A stretch of 64,000 nt of DNA from Pseudomonadales bacterium (GTDB lineage Bacteria > Pseudomonadota > Gammaproteobacteria > Pseudomonadales > Ketobacteraceae), in NCBI GenBank assembly GCA_020062665.1, contig JAGUVW010000013.1, positions 186,001-250,000 on the forward strand, given 5' to 3'. The notes under the pieces were generated by a model. The model did no database searches. It saw only the letters and a list, made by a program, of their open reading frames with translations, and had not been told where the DNA came from. The number at the start of each line of letters is the position of its first letter. Within the stretch, counting starts at the first letter, position 1. The translations under genes were made by a program, and so were the position numbers. Positions 36,058 to 44,932 of the stretch are shown piece by piece.

Positions 36058-36936
36058 TCAGCTACCGTAAACTTTTTGCGCCGGCACTTCCTTGCTCAGC
36101 AACTCGTCCATGGCCGCAGCAATTTCTGCCGGCGCCCAGCGCGCGCCTTTGTCCACGCCTTTCGTGGAACGCCAGCCGTCGGCGATGGAAATCTTGCCGC
36201 CTTCCACTTCGAACACCCGGCCGGTGATCGCAGCGGATTCTGCACTGCCCAGCCATACCACCAGCGGTGCCACGTTGGCGGGATCGTAATGATCGAAACC
36301 ACCTTCGGGTTTCTTCATCATGTCGGCGAACACCTGCTCGGTCATGCCGGTGCGTGCAGCAGGCGCCAGCGCGTTGGCCGTGATGCCGTAACGTTTCAGT
36401 TCCGCCGATTGGTTCAGCGTCAGCGATGCGATGCCGCCTTTTGCCGCCGCGTAATTGGACTGGCCAACCGAGCCGTTCAGGCCAGCACCAGAGGATGTGT
36501 TGATGATGCGCGCATCGACTTTCTTGCCCGCCTTGGCCTGATCGCGCCAGTAGTGCACGGCGTGGCTGGAAATGCAGAAGTGACCTTTCAGGTGCACGGA
36601 AATCACCGCATCCCAATCGGCTTCAGTCATGGATGCGAACATTTTGTCGCGGCAGATACCGGCGTTGTTCACCACCACGTGGAGATCGCCGAAGGTTTCC
36701 ACCGCCTGCTTCACGGCATTGGCAGAGTCTTCATAGTTGGTGATATTGGATGTGTTGACGATGGCCTGCCCACCGTTGGCCTTGATGGCATCTACTGTCG
36801 CCTGTGCGGCTGCCGGATTGATATCGTTGACCACAACTTTGGCGCCTTCCGCAGCAAACGCCTTGGCATACGCAGCGCCCAATCCACCACCGGCGCCGGT
36901 GATGATGACTACTCGTCCTTCGCAAATACCACTCAT
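36058..36936 (-). CDS. SDR, 17-beta-HSD4/MFE-like 3-hydroxyacyl-CoA dehydrogenase
   Basis: 292 aa. Cofactor loop TGAGGGLGAAYAKAFAAEGA and NDINPAAAQ, NNAGICRDKMFASMTEADWD, catalytic Ser in INTSSGAGLNGSVGQ and NYAAAKGG, then LTLNQSAELKRYGITANALAPAART. The long C-terminal part (VFEVEGGKISIADGWRS) is the pattern of the dehydrogenase domain of multifunctional enzyme type 2. These oxidise (3R)-hydroxyacyl-CoA or 17-beta-hydroxysteroids with NAD. Located between the structured repeat element and a terminator inside the HIP run. It probably oxidises a hydroxyacyl-CoA in steroid beta-oxidation. Confidence 0.9.
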   Translation of the reverse strand: MSGICEGRVVIITGAGGGLGAAYAKAFAAEGAKVVVNDINPAAAQATVDAIKANGGQAIVNTSNITNYEDSANAVKQAVETFGDLHVVVNNAGICRDKMFASMTEADWDAVISVHLKGHFCISSHAVHYWRDQAKAGKKVDARIINTSSGAGLNGSVGQSNYAAAKGGIASLTLNQSAELKRYGITANALAPAARTGMTEQVFADMMKKPEGGFDHYDPANVAPLVVWLGSAESAAITGRVFEVEGGKISIADGWRSTKGVDKGARWAPAEIAAAMDELLSKEVPAQKVYGS

Positions 36937-36960
36937 ATTTCAAACCTCGAATACTGGAAA

Positions 36961-37076
36961 ATTATCGGGTGTCCGGGACTTCTGTTCCGGACGCTCAGCG
37001 ACAGGGATGTCGCTGTGCAGCCCCCATGGATGGGTTCACGGCGTGTCCGGAACAGAAGTCCCGGATGGCCGATAAT
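36961..37076. repeat. 116-bp structured element with 31-bp terminal inverted repeats
   Basis: 36961-36991 is the inverted copy of 37046-37076 with only three mismatches, including a perfect 21-bp core (36972-36992 with 37045-37065). Between the arms lie two further hairpins: 36997-37003 with 37008-37014 (7 bp) and 37023-37027 with 37030-37034. The whole would fold as a long stem with a branched head. It fills the gap between fadA6 and the SDR gene. Confidence 0.85.
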
Positions 37077-37087
37077 CCGCTCCGCTA

Positions 37088-38236
37088 TTACAGACGCTCA
37101 ATGATGGTCACGTTGGCCTGACCGCCGCCTTCGCACATGGTTTGCAGGCCGTAGCGGCCGCCGGTGCGTTCCAGTTCGTGCAGCAGGGTGGTCATCAGTT
37201 TGGTGCCGGTGGCACCCAGCGGATGGCCCAGGGCAATAGCACCGCCATTCACGTTGGTTTTGGCGTGGTCGTAATCCAGTTCCTTCAGCCAGGCCATAGC
37301 CACCGACGCGAACGCTTCATTGATTTCCACCAGATCGATGTCGTTCATGGTCATGCCGGCTTTCTTCAAGGCATAGCGCGTTGCATTGATCGGCGCCGTA
37401 AGCATCCAGATCGGATCGTCGGCGCGCACGGACATGTGGTGAATCCGGGCGCGGGGCTTGAGGTTGTAACGCTTGAGCGCTTTCTCGGACACGATCAGCA
37501 TGGCAGAGCTGGCGTCGCAGGTTTGTGATGACACTGCCGCCGTCACCTTGTCGCAGCCAAACAGGTATTCCAGTTCCGCCATTTTTTCCAGGGTGGACAC
37601 GCGCGGTGTTTCATCCATCTCCACACCAGCCAGAGGAATGATTTCCTTGTTGAAACGGCCTTCCTTGATGGCGCGCAGAGCGCGGTTGTGGGATTCCAGC
37701 GAATAGACTTCCAGATCGCGACGGCTGAGGCCCCATTTGTCTGCAATCATCTGGGCGGAGCGAAACTGGGTTGGCGGAATGTCGCCGTAACGCGCGACCC
37801 AACCCGTGGAACCGGTAAATGGATCTTTGAAGCCCAGAGGCTCGGCGCACATCATGGCGGAGGAGATCGGAATCTGGGTCATGGTTTGCACACCGCCGGC
37901 CACCACGACATCCATGGTGCCGGACATGATGGCCTGCGCAGCGAAATGCACGGCCTGCTGCGATGATCCGCACTGACGATCCACCGTGGTGCCCGGCACT
38001 TCATCGCTCAGGCCCGCTGTCAGCCAGCAGGTGCGGGCAATGTCGCCCGCCAGGGGGCCGATGGTGTCCACGCAGCCGAAAATCACGTCGTCGTATTCAT
38101 TATCGGGAATGCCATTGCGCTCAACAATGTGCTTCAGCACATGAGCGCCCAGATCAGCGCCATGAATTTTCGCCAGGCCACCTTTGCGACGGCCGGTGGG
38201 CGAACGGATTGCATCTACGATATAGGCTTCTGCCAT
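37088..38236 (-). CDS. fadA6: Thiolase FadA6 (HIP pathway)
   Basis: 382 aa thiolase. N-terminus [23 protein letters not shown], acyl-accepting Cys in [16 protein letters not shown] (about residue 88), His in [20 protein letters not shown] and second Cys in [11 protein letters not shown]. Similarity is to FadA6, which thiolyses the C/D-ring-derived 3-ketoacyl-CoA after ring opening. It lies 47 bp after the fadE at 38284-39351 in the leftward HIP operon. The stop is 12 bp from the structured repeat element. Confidence 0.9.
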   Translation of the reverse strand: MAEAYIVDAIRSPTGRRKGGLAKIHGADLGAHVLKHIVERNGIPDNEYDDVIFGCVDTIGPLAGDIARTCWLTAGLSDEVPGTTVDRQCGSSQQAVHFAAQAIMSGTMDVVVAGGVQTMTQIPISSAMMCAEPLGFKDPFTGSTGWVARYGDIPPTQFRSAQMIADKWGLSRRDLEVYSLESHNRALRAIKEGRFNKEIIPLAGVEMDETPRVSTLEKMAELEYLFGCDKVTAAVSSQTCDASSAMLIVSEKALKRYNLKPRARIHHMSVRADDPIWMLTAPINATRYALKKAGMTMNDIDLVEINEAFASVAMAWLKELDYDHAKTNVNGGAIALGHPLGATGTKLMTTLLHELERTGGRYGLQTMCEGGGQANVTIIERL

Positions 38237-38283
38237 GACTGCGTCTCTCTCGTTCCTGATTTTTTATGTGTGCTGATCGGAGA

Positions 38284-39351
38284 TCAGGCCACCTGCTCGC
38301 CAAAGGTTTTGTCAGCACCAATCTTGGCGTTGGGATTCATCAGCCACTGGTGCAGACGGTTCTTGTGGAAGCCGGAATGGCCCCAGTATTTGTCCAGCGC
38401 CCACGCCCGTTTCATCCAGATGTGCAGGTCGCATTCCCAGGTGTAACCCATGGCACCGTGGGACTGGATGCTGTTTTTCGCGGCCAGCAGTGCCGCTTCG
38501 CCTGCGGACACCTTGGCATGAGATACCGCGAAATCCGCGTGCAGCGGACGCCGGCTCACCGTGTAGGCAGCGCGGTACAGCACCGGCTTGGCGAACTCGG
38601 TTTTCACCGCGCAGTTGGCCATGTGATGCTTCAGCGCCTGATTGGAACCGATGGGCTTGCCGAACTGGTGGCGATCGGTGGTGTATTTCACCGTCTGCTT
38701 TACCATGGCTTCCGCCAGGCCGAGCAATTGCGCCGCTACACCCAGTGCGCCGCGATTCAGCGTTGCCGCCAGCAGGCCCACGCCCTCGGCGCCGTTGGTG
38801 ATGCAGGTTTCATCGGATACTTTCCAGTCCACGCTGAACAGACGGCGGGATGGATCAACTCCCGGTTGCGCGGTCAACTTCACTTGCTCTTTCGGCACCA
38901 GATGAATCTGATTGCCACTGGGCAGCAACAGGTAATCCGCAATATGAGCATCGCTCACCAGATGATTGACCGCATGACCCACGGCCACCTTGCGCTCGCC
39001 GGCGGCGATTTTTTCCAGCAGGGATGCACAGCGGCTGTCGTGGCCTGCCAGCGCGGCCAGCAGCGGTGTGGCCACCAGCGCGGTTTCCACCAGCGGTTCC
39101 GGCAGCGCCACTTCACCGCAGGTTTGCGCCAGCAGAATGAAGTCCAGTTCGTTCATGCCCAGGCCGCCGAACTGCTCCGGCACCAGCATGGCTGTGAGGC
39201 CCAGCTCAACGAATTTCTGCCACAGTGCATCACTGCGCCCGGTTGCAGTTTCCCAGGAGGCACGAATGCTGTCGGCGGTGACTTCGTTGTGCAGAAATTT
39301 TTTGACGTTGTCGCAAAACAGCAACTGATCTTCGGTAAAGGTAAAGTCCAT
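38284..39351 (-). CDS. Acyl-CoA dehydrogenase-like subunit (FadE32/33 type)
   Basis: 355 aa, shorter than usual ACADs. It starts MDFTFTEDQLLFCDNVKKFL; the middle domain is degenerate (no SEPGAGSD loop), while the C-terminal helical domain keeps IQSHGAMGYTWECDLHIWMKRAW. This is the form of the smaller, non-canonical subunit of heteromeric steroid ACADs. It follows fadE31 by 9 bp, so the two likely form one alpha2beta2 enzyme. Sequence relation to FadE32 or FadE33 is clear in layout; the exact orthologue is not decided. Confidence 0.87.
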   Translation of the reverse strand: MDFTFTEDQLLFCDNVKKFLHNEVTADSIRASWETATGRSDALWQKFVELGLTAMLVPEQFGGLGMNELDFILLAQTCGEVALPEPLVETALVATPLLAALAGHDSRCASLLEKIAAGERKVAVGHAVNHLVSDAHIADYLLLPSGNQIHLVPKEQVKLTAQPGVDPSRRLFSVDWKVSDETCITNGAEGVGLLAATLNRGALGVAAQLLGLAEAMVKQTVKYTTDRHQFGKPIGSNQALKHHMANCAVKTEFAKPVLYRAAYTVSRRPLHADFAVSHAKVSAGEAALLAAKNSIQSHGAMGYTWECDLHIWMKRAWALDKYWGHSGFHKNRLHQWLMNPNAKIGADKTFGEQVA

Positions 39352-39360
39352 GGTCAGCCT

Positions 39361-40524
39361 CTATTTGCGCGGCATGCCAAGCAAACGCTCGGCAATGATG
39401 TTGCGTTGAATTTCGTTGGTTCCGGCATAGATCGGGCCGGACTGCGCGAACAGGAAGCCATCCAGCCAGTTGCCCACATCGCCGGCGGCTGGTGCATGCG
39501 GCAGCAGTTCAGCGCGGGTGGCCAGGATGTTCAGCGCGGTCTCGTGCATCTGCTGATCCAGTTCCGACCAGAAAATCTTGTTTACCGAGGATTCGGCGCC
39601 GATCTTGCCACCGTTCATTAAACGCGATGCTGTCTGATAGATGGACAGCGCGTAGGCTTCCGCATCCATGAATGCTTTCACCACCGCATCCTCGATGGAC
39701 AGATCCAGAATGTCATTGGCGTGTTCGCGGTACAGGGCCACCAGCCTTTTGGCGGTTTCCTGGAAGCGGGCCGGGCTACGCAGCATCAGGCCACGCTCAA
39801 AGCCGGCAGTCGACATAGCAATATGCCAGCCCTGCCCTTCATCGCCCAGGCGGTTGAACACCGGCACCCGCACGTCGTCGAAAAAGATTTCGGCGAAGCC
39901 CGGCAGGCCATTCAGTTGCGGAATCGGCCGCACAGTAACGCCCGGTGCATCCAGCGGCACAAAAATAAAGGACAGGCCGTTGTGTTTTTCCGATGCTGGA
40001 TCGGTGCGGAAAATACAGAACACCCAGTCCGCAAACACGGCGCGGGTGGACCACACTTTCTGGCCATTGATCACGTACTCATCGCCATCACGAATCGCTT
40101 TGGAACGGATCGCCGCCAGATCGGAACCGGCTCCCGGTTCCGACCAGCCCTGCGCCCACATTTCTTCGCCGCTGGCCATCTTGGAAATGAAGCGCGCCTT
40201 CTGCTCCGGTGTGCCGTATTCCATCAACGTGGGGCCGAGCAGGAAGATGCCGTTCTGGTTCACCCGCAGCGGCGCCTGGGCGCGATAATATTCTTCCTCG
40301 AAGATCAGCCATTCGATCAGGTTGCAGCCACGGCCGCCGTATTCCTTGGGCCAGGTCACCATGCCCCAGTTGCCTTTGGCCAGGGTCTTTTCCCACTGGC
40401 GATGCTGCTCAAAACCTTCCGCCGTATCGAACGACTGCAAGGGTCTGGCCGGCACATTCGTGGCCAGCCACTGCCGCACTTCCCTGCGGAAAGCGATCTG
40501 TTCCGGCGTGTAATTCAGATCCAT
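39361..40524 (-). CDS. fadE31: Acyl-CoA dehydrogenase, FadE31 type
   Basis: 387 aa. Diagnostic blocks: SFDTAEGFEQHRQWEKTLAKG, WPKEYGGRGCNLIEWLIFEEEYYRA, WAQGWSEPGAGSDLAAIRSKA, VINGQKVWSTRAVFADW, MSTAGFERGLMLRSPARFQETAKRLV and YAGTNEIQRNIIAERLLGMP. They match FadE31 of the HIP operon, the flavin-binding partner of FadE32/33. ATG 40524 overlaps the echA20 stop by one base (TGATG). Expected to introduce a double bond in a late C/D-ring acyl-CoA. Confidence 0.88.
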   Translation of the reverse strand: MDLNYTPEQIAFRREVRQWLATNVPARPLQSFDTAEGFEQHRQWEKTLAKGNWGMVTWPKEYGGRGCNLIEWLIFEEEYYRAQAPLRVNQNGIFLLGPTLMEYGTPEQKARFISKMASGEEMWAQGWSEPGAGSDLAAIRSKAIRDGDEYVINGQKVWSTRAVFADWVFCIFRTDPASEKHNGLSFIFVPLDAPGVTVRPIPQLNGLPGFAEIFFDDVRVPVFNRLGDEGQGWHIAMSTAGFERGLMLRSPARFQETAKRLVALYREHANDILDLSIEDAVVKAFMDAEAYALSIYQTASRLMNGGKIGAESSVNKIFWSELDQQMHETALNILATRAELLPHAPAAGDVGNWLDGFLFAQSGPIYAGTNEIQRNIIAERLLGMPRK

Positions 40525-41309
40525 CACGCGTTACCTTTCTTGTCGTCGAACTTTTTCTTGTCATCAAACTGGGCGTCGCGCTTCTGCACAAAGGCGTCGC
40601 GGGCTTCCTGCGAGTCTTTCTCGCGGTAGGCCTGCAGGGTGAAGCCCTGCTCCCAGCGGTATTTGTCTTCCAGATTGCCATCCTCGATGCCGTTGAGCGC
40701 TTCTTTGGCCAGCTGGATCATCGGTGAACTTTTCGCTGCGATTTTTGCCGCGATGTCGAGTGCCACCGCGCGCAGCTGGTCTTTCGGCACCACGCGTTCC
40801 ACTGCACCCAGGCGATAGGCTTCCTGGGCATCAATGAATTCGCCGGTGTAATACATGAAACGGACTTTCTGCACCGGGAACATGCGCTGCAGGTGAGCGC
40901 CGCCGCCCATGGCGCCACGATCCACTTCCGGCACGCCGAAACGGGCGCACTCGGATGCCACGATGATGTCCGCCGCGCCGGAAATGCCGATGCCGCCACC
41001 CAGCACAAAACCATGCACGGCCACGATCACCGGCTTGGGATTGCGGTGAATCGCCTTGAAGGTATCGTAATTGCCCTTGTTCACCGGCACGATCCGGTTG
41101 GCATCCGCCGCCAGTTCCTTGATATCGACGCCGGCGCAGAAACCTTTGCCTTCGGCACGGATCACGATGACACGAACGGCAGGATCGACGCCCAGTTCCT
41201 CGATGCGGCGGGCAATGGCAAACCATTCTGTGCTGCTGAAAGCGTTGACGGGCGGTTTGCAGAACACCAATTCGGCGATGCCGTTATCGATGGATGTTTC
41301 AAAGGCCAT
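40524..41309 (-). CDS. echA20: EchA20-type crotonase (ring-opening hydrolase)
   Basis: 261 aa crotonase-fold protein. Oxyanion-hole segments are RAEGKGFCAGVDIKEL and HGFVLGGGIGISGAADI. The active-site region FGVPEVDRGAMGGGAHLQRMFP and the acidic/basic C-terminal tail (KKKFDDKKGNA) are visible. In the HIP pathway EchA20 hydrolytically opens ring D of HIEC-CoA. Its placement between ipdC and fadE31, with one-base overlap to fadE31, supports that assignment over a generic enoyl-CoA hydratase. Confidence 0.87.
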   Translation of the reverse strand: MAFETSIDNGIAELVFCKPPVNAFSSTEWFAIARRIEELGVDPAVRVIVIRAEGKGFCAGVDIKELAADANRIVPVNKGNYDTFKAIHRNPKPVIVAVHGFVLGGGIGISGAADIIVASECARFGVPEVDRGAMGGGAHLQRMFPVQKVRFMYYTGEFIDAQEAYRLGAVERVVPKDQLRAVALDIAAKIAAKSSPMIQLAKEALNGIEDGNLEDKYRWEQGFTLQAYREKDSQEARDAFVQKRDAQFDDKKKFDDKKGNA

Positions 41310-41336
41310 GCTTGTAGTCCTGTCTGTAGAAAATAC

Positions 41337-42440
41337 TCAAACTTCAACGGGTGCTTTTTTTGTTGTCTGGTTGCTGCCCGGCGCGCGCTGCAGCCGGTTC
41401 AGGGTGGCTTCCGCCTCGTTCACAATGGACTGGATTAGATCCGCCACCGGCGGCAGATCGTTGATTGCTCCTGCGATCTGGCCACTGGGCAAAATGCCTG
41501 CCGCAGGGTGTCCCTTCACCATGGCTTCCTGAATCAGGATCGGCGCGTTGGCCGCCATCAGGGTTTGCGCGAAGGTCATGCCGTTGGATTGCTTCATCTT
41601 CCAGCCATTCAACAGCATGGAGAACAACGAGCCGCCCGTGACTTTCGTCATCCACAAACCACTTTTCACTGCCAGCAGCAACATGCGCAGTGGCGATGCC
41701 TGCTCGATCTGCTGCAGGCATTCATTACGGATCATGCGCTGGGGCATGCCGTCGAGCCGGGTGCTGACGATGATTTCCTCGGTGCCTGCTTTCACATAGC
41801 GGCCTTTGGTTTCCGCGGGCACTGGCGATTCCTGGGTCATCAGGAAACGGGTGCCCATGGCAATGCCTTCAGCACCATAGGCCAGCGCCGCCACCAGACC
41901 ACGGCCATCTTTGAAACCACCTGCGGCAACCACCGGCACCTGCAGCGCATCCACCACCTGGGGCAGCAGAATATTGCTGGAAACCGAACCGGTATGGCCA
42001 CCACCTTCACCGCCCTGCACCACCACGGCATCTGCACCCATCTGCACCGCTTTCACCGCGTGCTTGAGTGCGCCGACAGTGGGAATGCAAACAATGCCGG
42101 CATTCTTCAGCTTGGCGATCATGTCTTTTTCCGGCGAGCGGCTGTAGCTCACCGCTTTGACTTTTTCGGCGATGCAGATGTCGATGATGTCGCGGGCACC
42201 CGGCGTGTACATATGAAAGTTCACGCCAAAGGGTTTGTCGGTCTTGGCTTTGATGGCCTTGATGCCGGCAGCCACTTCCGCTGGCGTCATCACCGCACCC
42301 GCCAGAAAACCGAAGCCACCGGCGTTGGCAGTGGCGGCCACCAGATTGGGATCGGCCACCCAGCCCATGGCGGTCTGGATAATGGGATACTGGCATCCCA
42401 GCAGTTGGGTCAGACGGGTTTGCAGTTGGGGAGCGCTCAT
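41337..42440 (-). CDS. ipdC: IpdC-type FMN oxidoreductase (NMO/enoyl reductase-like TIM barrel)
   Basis: 367 aa flavin TIM-barrel protein of the nitronate monooxygenase-like superfamily. LGCQYPIIQTAMGWVADPNLVAATANAGGFGF at the N-terminus, VVQGGEGGGHTGSVSS (phosphate/FMN loop), AAGGFKDGRGLVAALAYGAEGIAMGTRFL at the C-side of the barrel. IpdC is required for HIP catabolism in actinobacteria and acts near the IpdAB hydrolysis step. Neighbours ipdA, ipdB and echA20 on the same strand make this the best call. The exact chemistry, a reduction, is known from the family rather than from sequence. Confidence 0.88.
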   Translation of the reverse strand: MSAPQLQTRLTQLLGCQYPIIQTAMGWVADPNLVAATANAGGFGFLAGAVMTPAEVAAGIKAIKAKTDKPFGVNFHMYTPGARDIIDICIAEKVKAVSYSRSPEKDMIAKLKNAGIVCIPTVGALKHAVKAVQMGADAVVVQGGEGGGHTGSVSSNILLPQVVDALQVPVVAAGGFKDGRGLVAALAYGAEGIAMGTRFLMTQESPVPAETKGRYVKAGTEEIIVSTRLDGMPQRMIRNECLQQIEQASPLRMLLLAVKSGLWMTKVTGGSLFSMLLNGWKMKQSNGMTFAQTLMAANAPILIQEAMVKGHPAAGILPSGQIAGAINDLPPVADLIQSIVNEAEATLNRLQRAPGSNQTTKKAPVEV

Positions 42441-42452
42441 GATGGCAACCTG

Positions 42453-43634
42453 TCAGCGCTTCAGGATCACAGACGAGCCATGGCCGAACAGGCCCTGGTT
42501 CGCAGTGATGCCGACTTTCGCGTTGGCCACCTGACGGGCACCGGCCTGACCACGCAATTGCCAGGTCAGCTCACACACCTGCGCCAGTGCCTGGGCCGGC
42601 ACGGCTTCGCCAAAGCAGGCCAGACCGCCGGAAGGATTGATGGGCAGACGGCCACCAACCGACGTCACGCCGTCGCGTACCAGCCGCGCTGCGTCGCCAC
42701 GCTCGCACAGCTGCAGATCTTCCATCCAGTCCAGCTCCAGCGCAGTGGACAGGTCATACACTTCCGCCACGCTCACGTCTTTCGGACTGATGCCCGCTTC
42801 TTCGTAGGCTTTCTTCGGCAGCGCGGCGCGGAAACTGTGGGCCTGCATCGCCGCCGCGGAATCCGTCGCCAGATCCGGCATTTCAATGACGGCGGATGCG
42901 AACGTGGGCGTAACGGTAGAGATCGCAGCAATCTTCACCGCGTCTCCCCGGCCGATTTTCTTTGCATATTCCACGCTGGAAATAATGATCGCCGCACCGC
43001 CGTCGGAGGTGGCGCAGATGTCCATCAGCCGCAGTGGATCAGCCACCATGGCGGACGCCGCCACATCAGCGGCCGAGAATTCCTTGCGGTAACGGGCGTT
43101 GGGATTGGTGAAGCCATGCTTGGCATTCTTCACTTTCACCAACGCGAAATCGTCCTGGGTGTCGCCGTACATTTCCATGCGGCGGCGGGCATACAGGGCG
43201 AAATACGTTGGATTGGTGATACCGAGGCGGAAACGCACCCAGTCCGGATCATCCGGACGCTCGCCTTTCTGCGGTGCCAGAAAACCTTTGGGTGTAGTGT
43301 CAGCACCAATCACCAGTGCCACATCACAGGCGCCGGACAGAATTTTGGTGCGGGCCGCTGCCAGTGCCTGGGAGCCAGACGCACAAGCGGCATAACTGGT
43401 ATTCACTTCAGCACCCTGCCAGCCCAGTGCCTGCGCGAATGTAGCACCGGCCACATAACCGGGATAACCACAGCGCATGGTAGCTGCGCCGGAAACAAAA
43501 CCGACGTCCTGCCATTTCACGCCGGCATCCGCCAGCGCGTTGCGGGCAGCCTTCACACCATACTCAACAAAATTCTTGCCCCACTTGCCCCAGGGATGCA
43601 TGCCAACGCCCAGGATCGCAACTTCACCACTCAT
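42453..43634 (-). CDS. Thiolase-fold lipid-transfer protein (Ltp/SCP-x-like)
   Basis: 393 aa from ATG 43634, which overlaps the DUF35 stop by one base. The thiolase nucleophile region is kept (SYAACASGSQALAAAR, Cys about residue 85) and DICATSDGGAAIIISSVEYA is typical of SCP-x thiolases. The usual GHPxGATG histidine motif is changed: NPSGGLACFGEAVPAQAL. Together with the adjacent DUF35 it resembles Ltp-DUF35 steroid retro-aldolases and thiolase-like pairs (Ltp2-ChsH2, Ltp3/4 with a DUF35 partner). It probably cleaves a C-C bond of a steroid- or HIP-derived CoA ester; which bond is unknown. Confidence 0.86.
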   Translation of the reverse strand: MSGEVAILGVGMHPWGKWGKNFVEYGVKAARNALADAGVKWQDVGFVSGAATMRCGYPGYVAGATFAQALGWQGAEVNTSYAACASGSQALAAARTKILSGACDVALVIGADTTPKGFLAPQKGERPDDPDWVRFRLGITNPTYFALYARRRMEMYGDTQDDFALVKVKNAKHGFTNPNARYRKEFSAADVAASAMVADPLRLMDICATSDGGAAIIISSVEYAKKIGRGDAVKIAAISTVTPTFASAVIEMPDLATDSAAAMQAHSFRAALPKKAYEEAGISPKDVSVAEVYDLSTALELDWMEDLQLCERGDAARLVRDGVTSVGGRLPINPSGGLACFGEAVPAQALAQVCELTWQLRGQAGARQVANAKVGITANQGLFGHGSSVILKR

Positions 43635-44086
43635 CACTGCGCTCCCCTGGCTGTGGTTACTACTGGCTGCCATTTCCAGGTCAGCTTCACGGCGCTGTCA
43701 TCTTCCGACAACGGCGCCAGCACCAGTTCCATTTCCATACCGGCTTTCAGATCGGACACATTCACACCTTCCACCACCTGACCCAGCACGATCATTTTTT
43801 CCTGTGCCAGCTCGACTGCAGCGATGGTGAATGGCACAAACGGCTCTGCTGCAATGTAGGGCTCTGGTGGCTGATAGCAGGCGTTGGTGAACGACCACAC
43901 CTTGCCAGTGCGGCTGAGTTTCACTTCCTCGAACTGCTCGCTGTCGCACGCAGGGTTCTTGCAGAACAGGGACTGGCGCGGGAAATAGTACGTGCCGCAC
44001 TTTGCGCACTTTGTGCCGATCAGGTGCGGTTTTTCTTCCAGCGTGAACCAACCTTCCAATACCGGGACTCGAGGTTTGGTGCTCAT
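43634..44086 (-). CDS. DUF35 zinc-ribbon/OB-fold protein (Ltp partner)
   Basis: 150 aa. N-terminal rubredoxin-like zinc ribbon GTKCAKCGTYYFPRQSLFCKNPAC (C-x2-C-x12-C-x4-C, about residues 24-46), then an OB-fold (GKVWSFTNACYQPPEPY...PFTIAAVELAQEKMIVLGQVVEG). Such proteins bind CoA esters and are obligate partners of Ltp thiolase-like enzymes. Its start overlaps the ipdB stop (ATGA) and its stop overlaps the ltp start (TGATG), so the three are translationally coupled. Confidence 0.92.
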   Translation of the reverse strand: MSTKPRVPVLEGWFTLEEKPHLIGTKCAKCGTYYFPRQSLFCKNPACDSEQFEEVKLSRTGKVWSFTNACYQPPEPYIAAEPFVPFTIAAVELAQEKMIVLGQVVEGVNVSDLKAGMEMELVLAPLSEDDSAVKLTWKWQPVVTTARGAQ

Positions 44087-44886
44087 GCGCGATTCCCCGG
44101 CGGATTGTCTTTCAGTTGCTTGGCGCGCCAGTTCTGCGGATCGAGCTGGGCGATAATCTCCATCTGCTCCTGGGTGGGCGCAGCGGTGACCGGCACATTC
44201 GCCGGCACATGAATTTCAAAGCCGGTGTTTTCCAGCACTTGCTCCACAGTCACACCCGGATGCAGGCTGCGCAACTGCAGCATATGGCGGGGGCCCTGCC
44301 AGTCCATCACGCACAGATCGGTGATCACCAATCGGATGTCCACCTCATCCAGCGAATATCCCTTGGGCAGGCGCGCCGGATTGTAGCCGATGGAGCACAC
44401 CACATCGCACTCGCCTTCAACAAACACGCGCTTGTTGTGGGACGGCACGAAAAACGAGTTGGCGTGGGAAATGGAATTGCCGGGAAAACCCCGTGCTCCC
44501 AGCATCTGCGACTTGGGCTTGTCGTAACTGCCACCGAGCGCGGAAATGTTGGACTGACCAAAACGGTCGATCTGCGACGGCCCCACCATGGCGTGACGCT
44601 TGCCACTCCACACGTTGTCAAAAATGCGGGTGAAGCCCATCCAGGTTTCCTGTTTCTGGCCGGCGTGGGATTTGCGGCCGCTCACCGGATTGGGCTCGCT
44701 CAGCAGGAACGCTTCAGAATCCGTCATCATCAGATCGGGATTGAAGGTTTTCATCGCCAGGCTCGCCGCCAGACGCGGCAACAGGCCGATACCGGTGGCC
44801 AGCACTTCGCCGTCGTTGCGGAAAGCTTCGGCACCCGCCACGATCATCAGCTCCGCCAGACTGTATTCTTTCACTGCATTCGTCAT
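44083..44886 (-). CDS. ipdB: IpdB, beta subunit of COCHEA-CoA hydrolase
   Basis: 267 aa member of the class I CoA-transferase fold. The segments LMIVAGAEAFRNDGEVLATGIGLLPRLAASLA, HAMVGPSQIDRFGQSN and DVVCSIGYNP fit the beta subunit. With IpdA it hydrolyses the last carbon ring of the steroid (COCHEA-CoA), unlike true CoA transferases. The stop overlaps the DUF35 start by four bases; 46 bp separate it from ipdA. Linkage with ipdA, ipdC, echA20 and fadE30/31 makes the steroid assignment firm. Confidence 0.92.
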   Translation of the reverse strand: MTNAVKEYSLAELMIVAGAEAFRNDGEVLATGIGLLPRLAASLAMKTFNPDLMMTDSEAFLLSEPNPVSGRKSHAGQKQETWMGFTRIFDNVWSGKRHAMVGPSQIDRFGQSNISALGGSYDKPKSQMLGARGFPGNSISHANSFFVPSHNKRVFVEGECDVVCSIGYNPARLPKGYSLDEVDIRLVITDLCVMDWQGPRHMLQLRSLHPGVTVEQVLENTGFEIHVPANVPVTAAPTQEQMEIIAQLDPQNWRAKQLKDNPPGNRA

Positions 44887-44932
44887 TGCATGCTTCCTGT
44901 CATTCTGTGCATGAACCTGTCAACGGAACCGA

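Noticed and set aside
41508-43781. 757-codon plus-strand open frame across ipdC and ltp
   Set aside because: His/Gly-rich antisense mirror of three well-recognised minus-strand genes; no domain or ribosome site.
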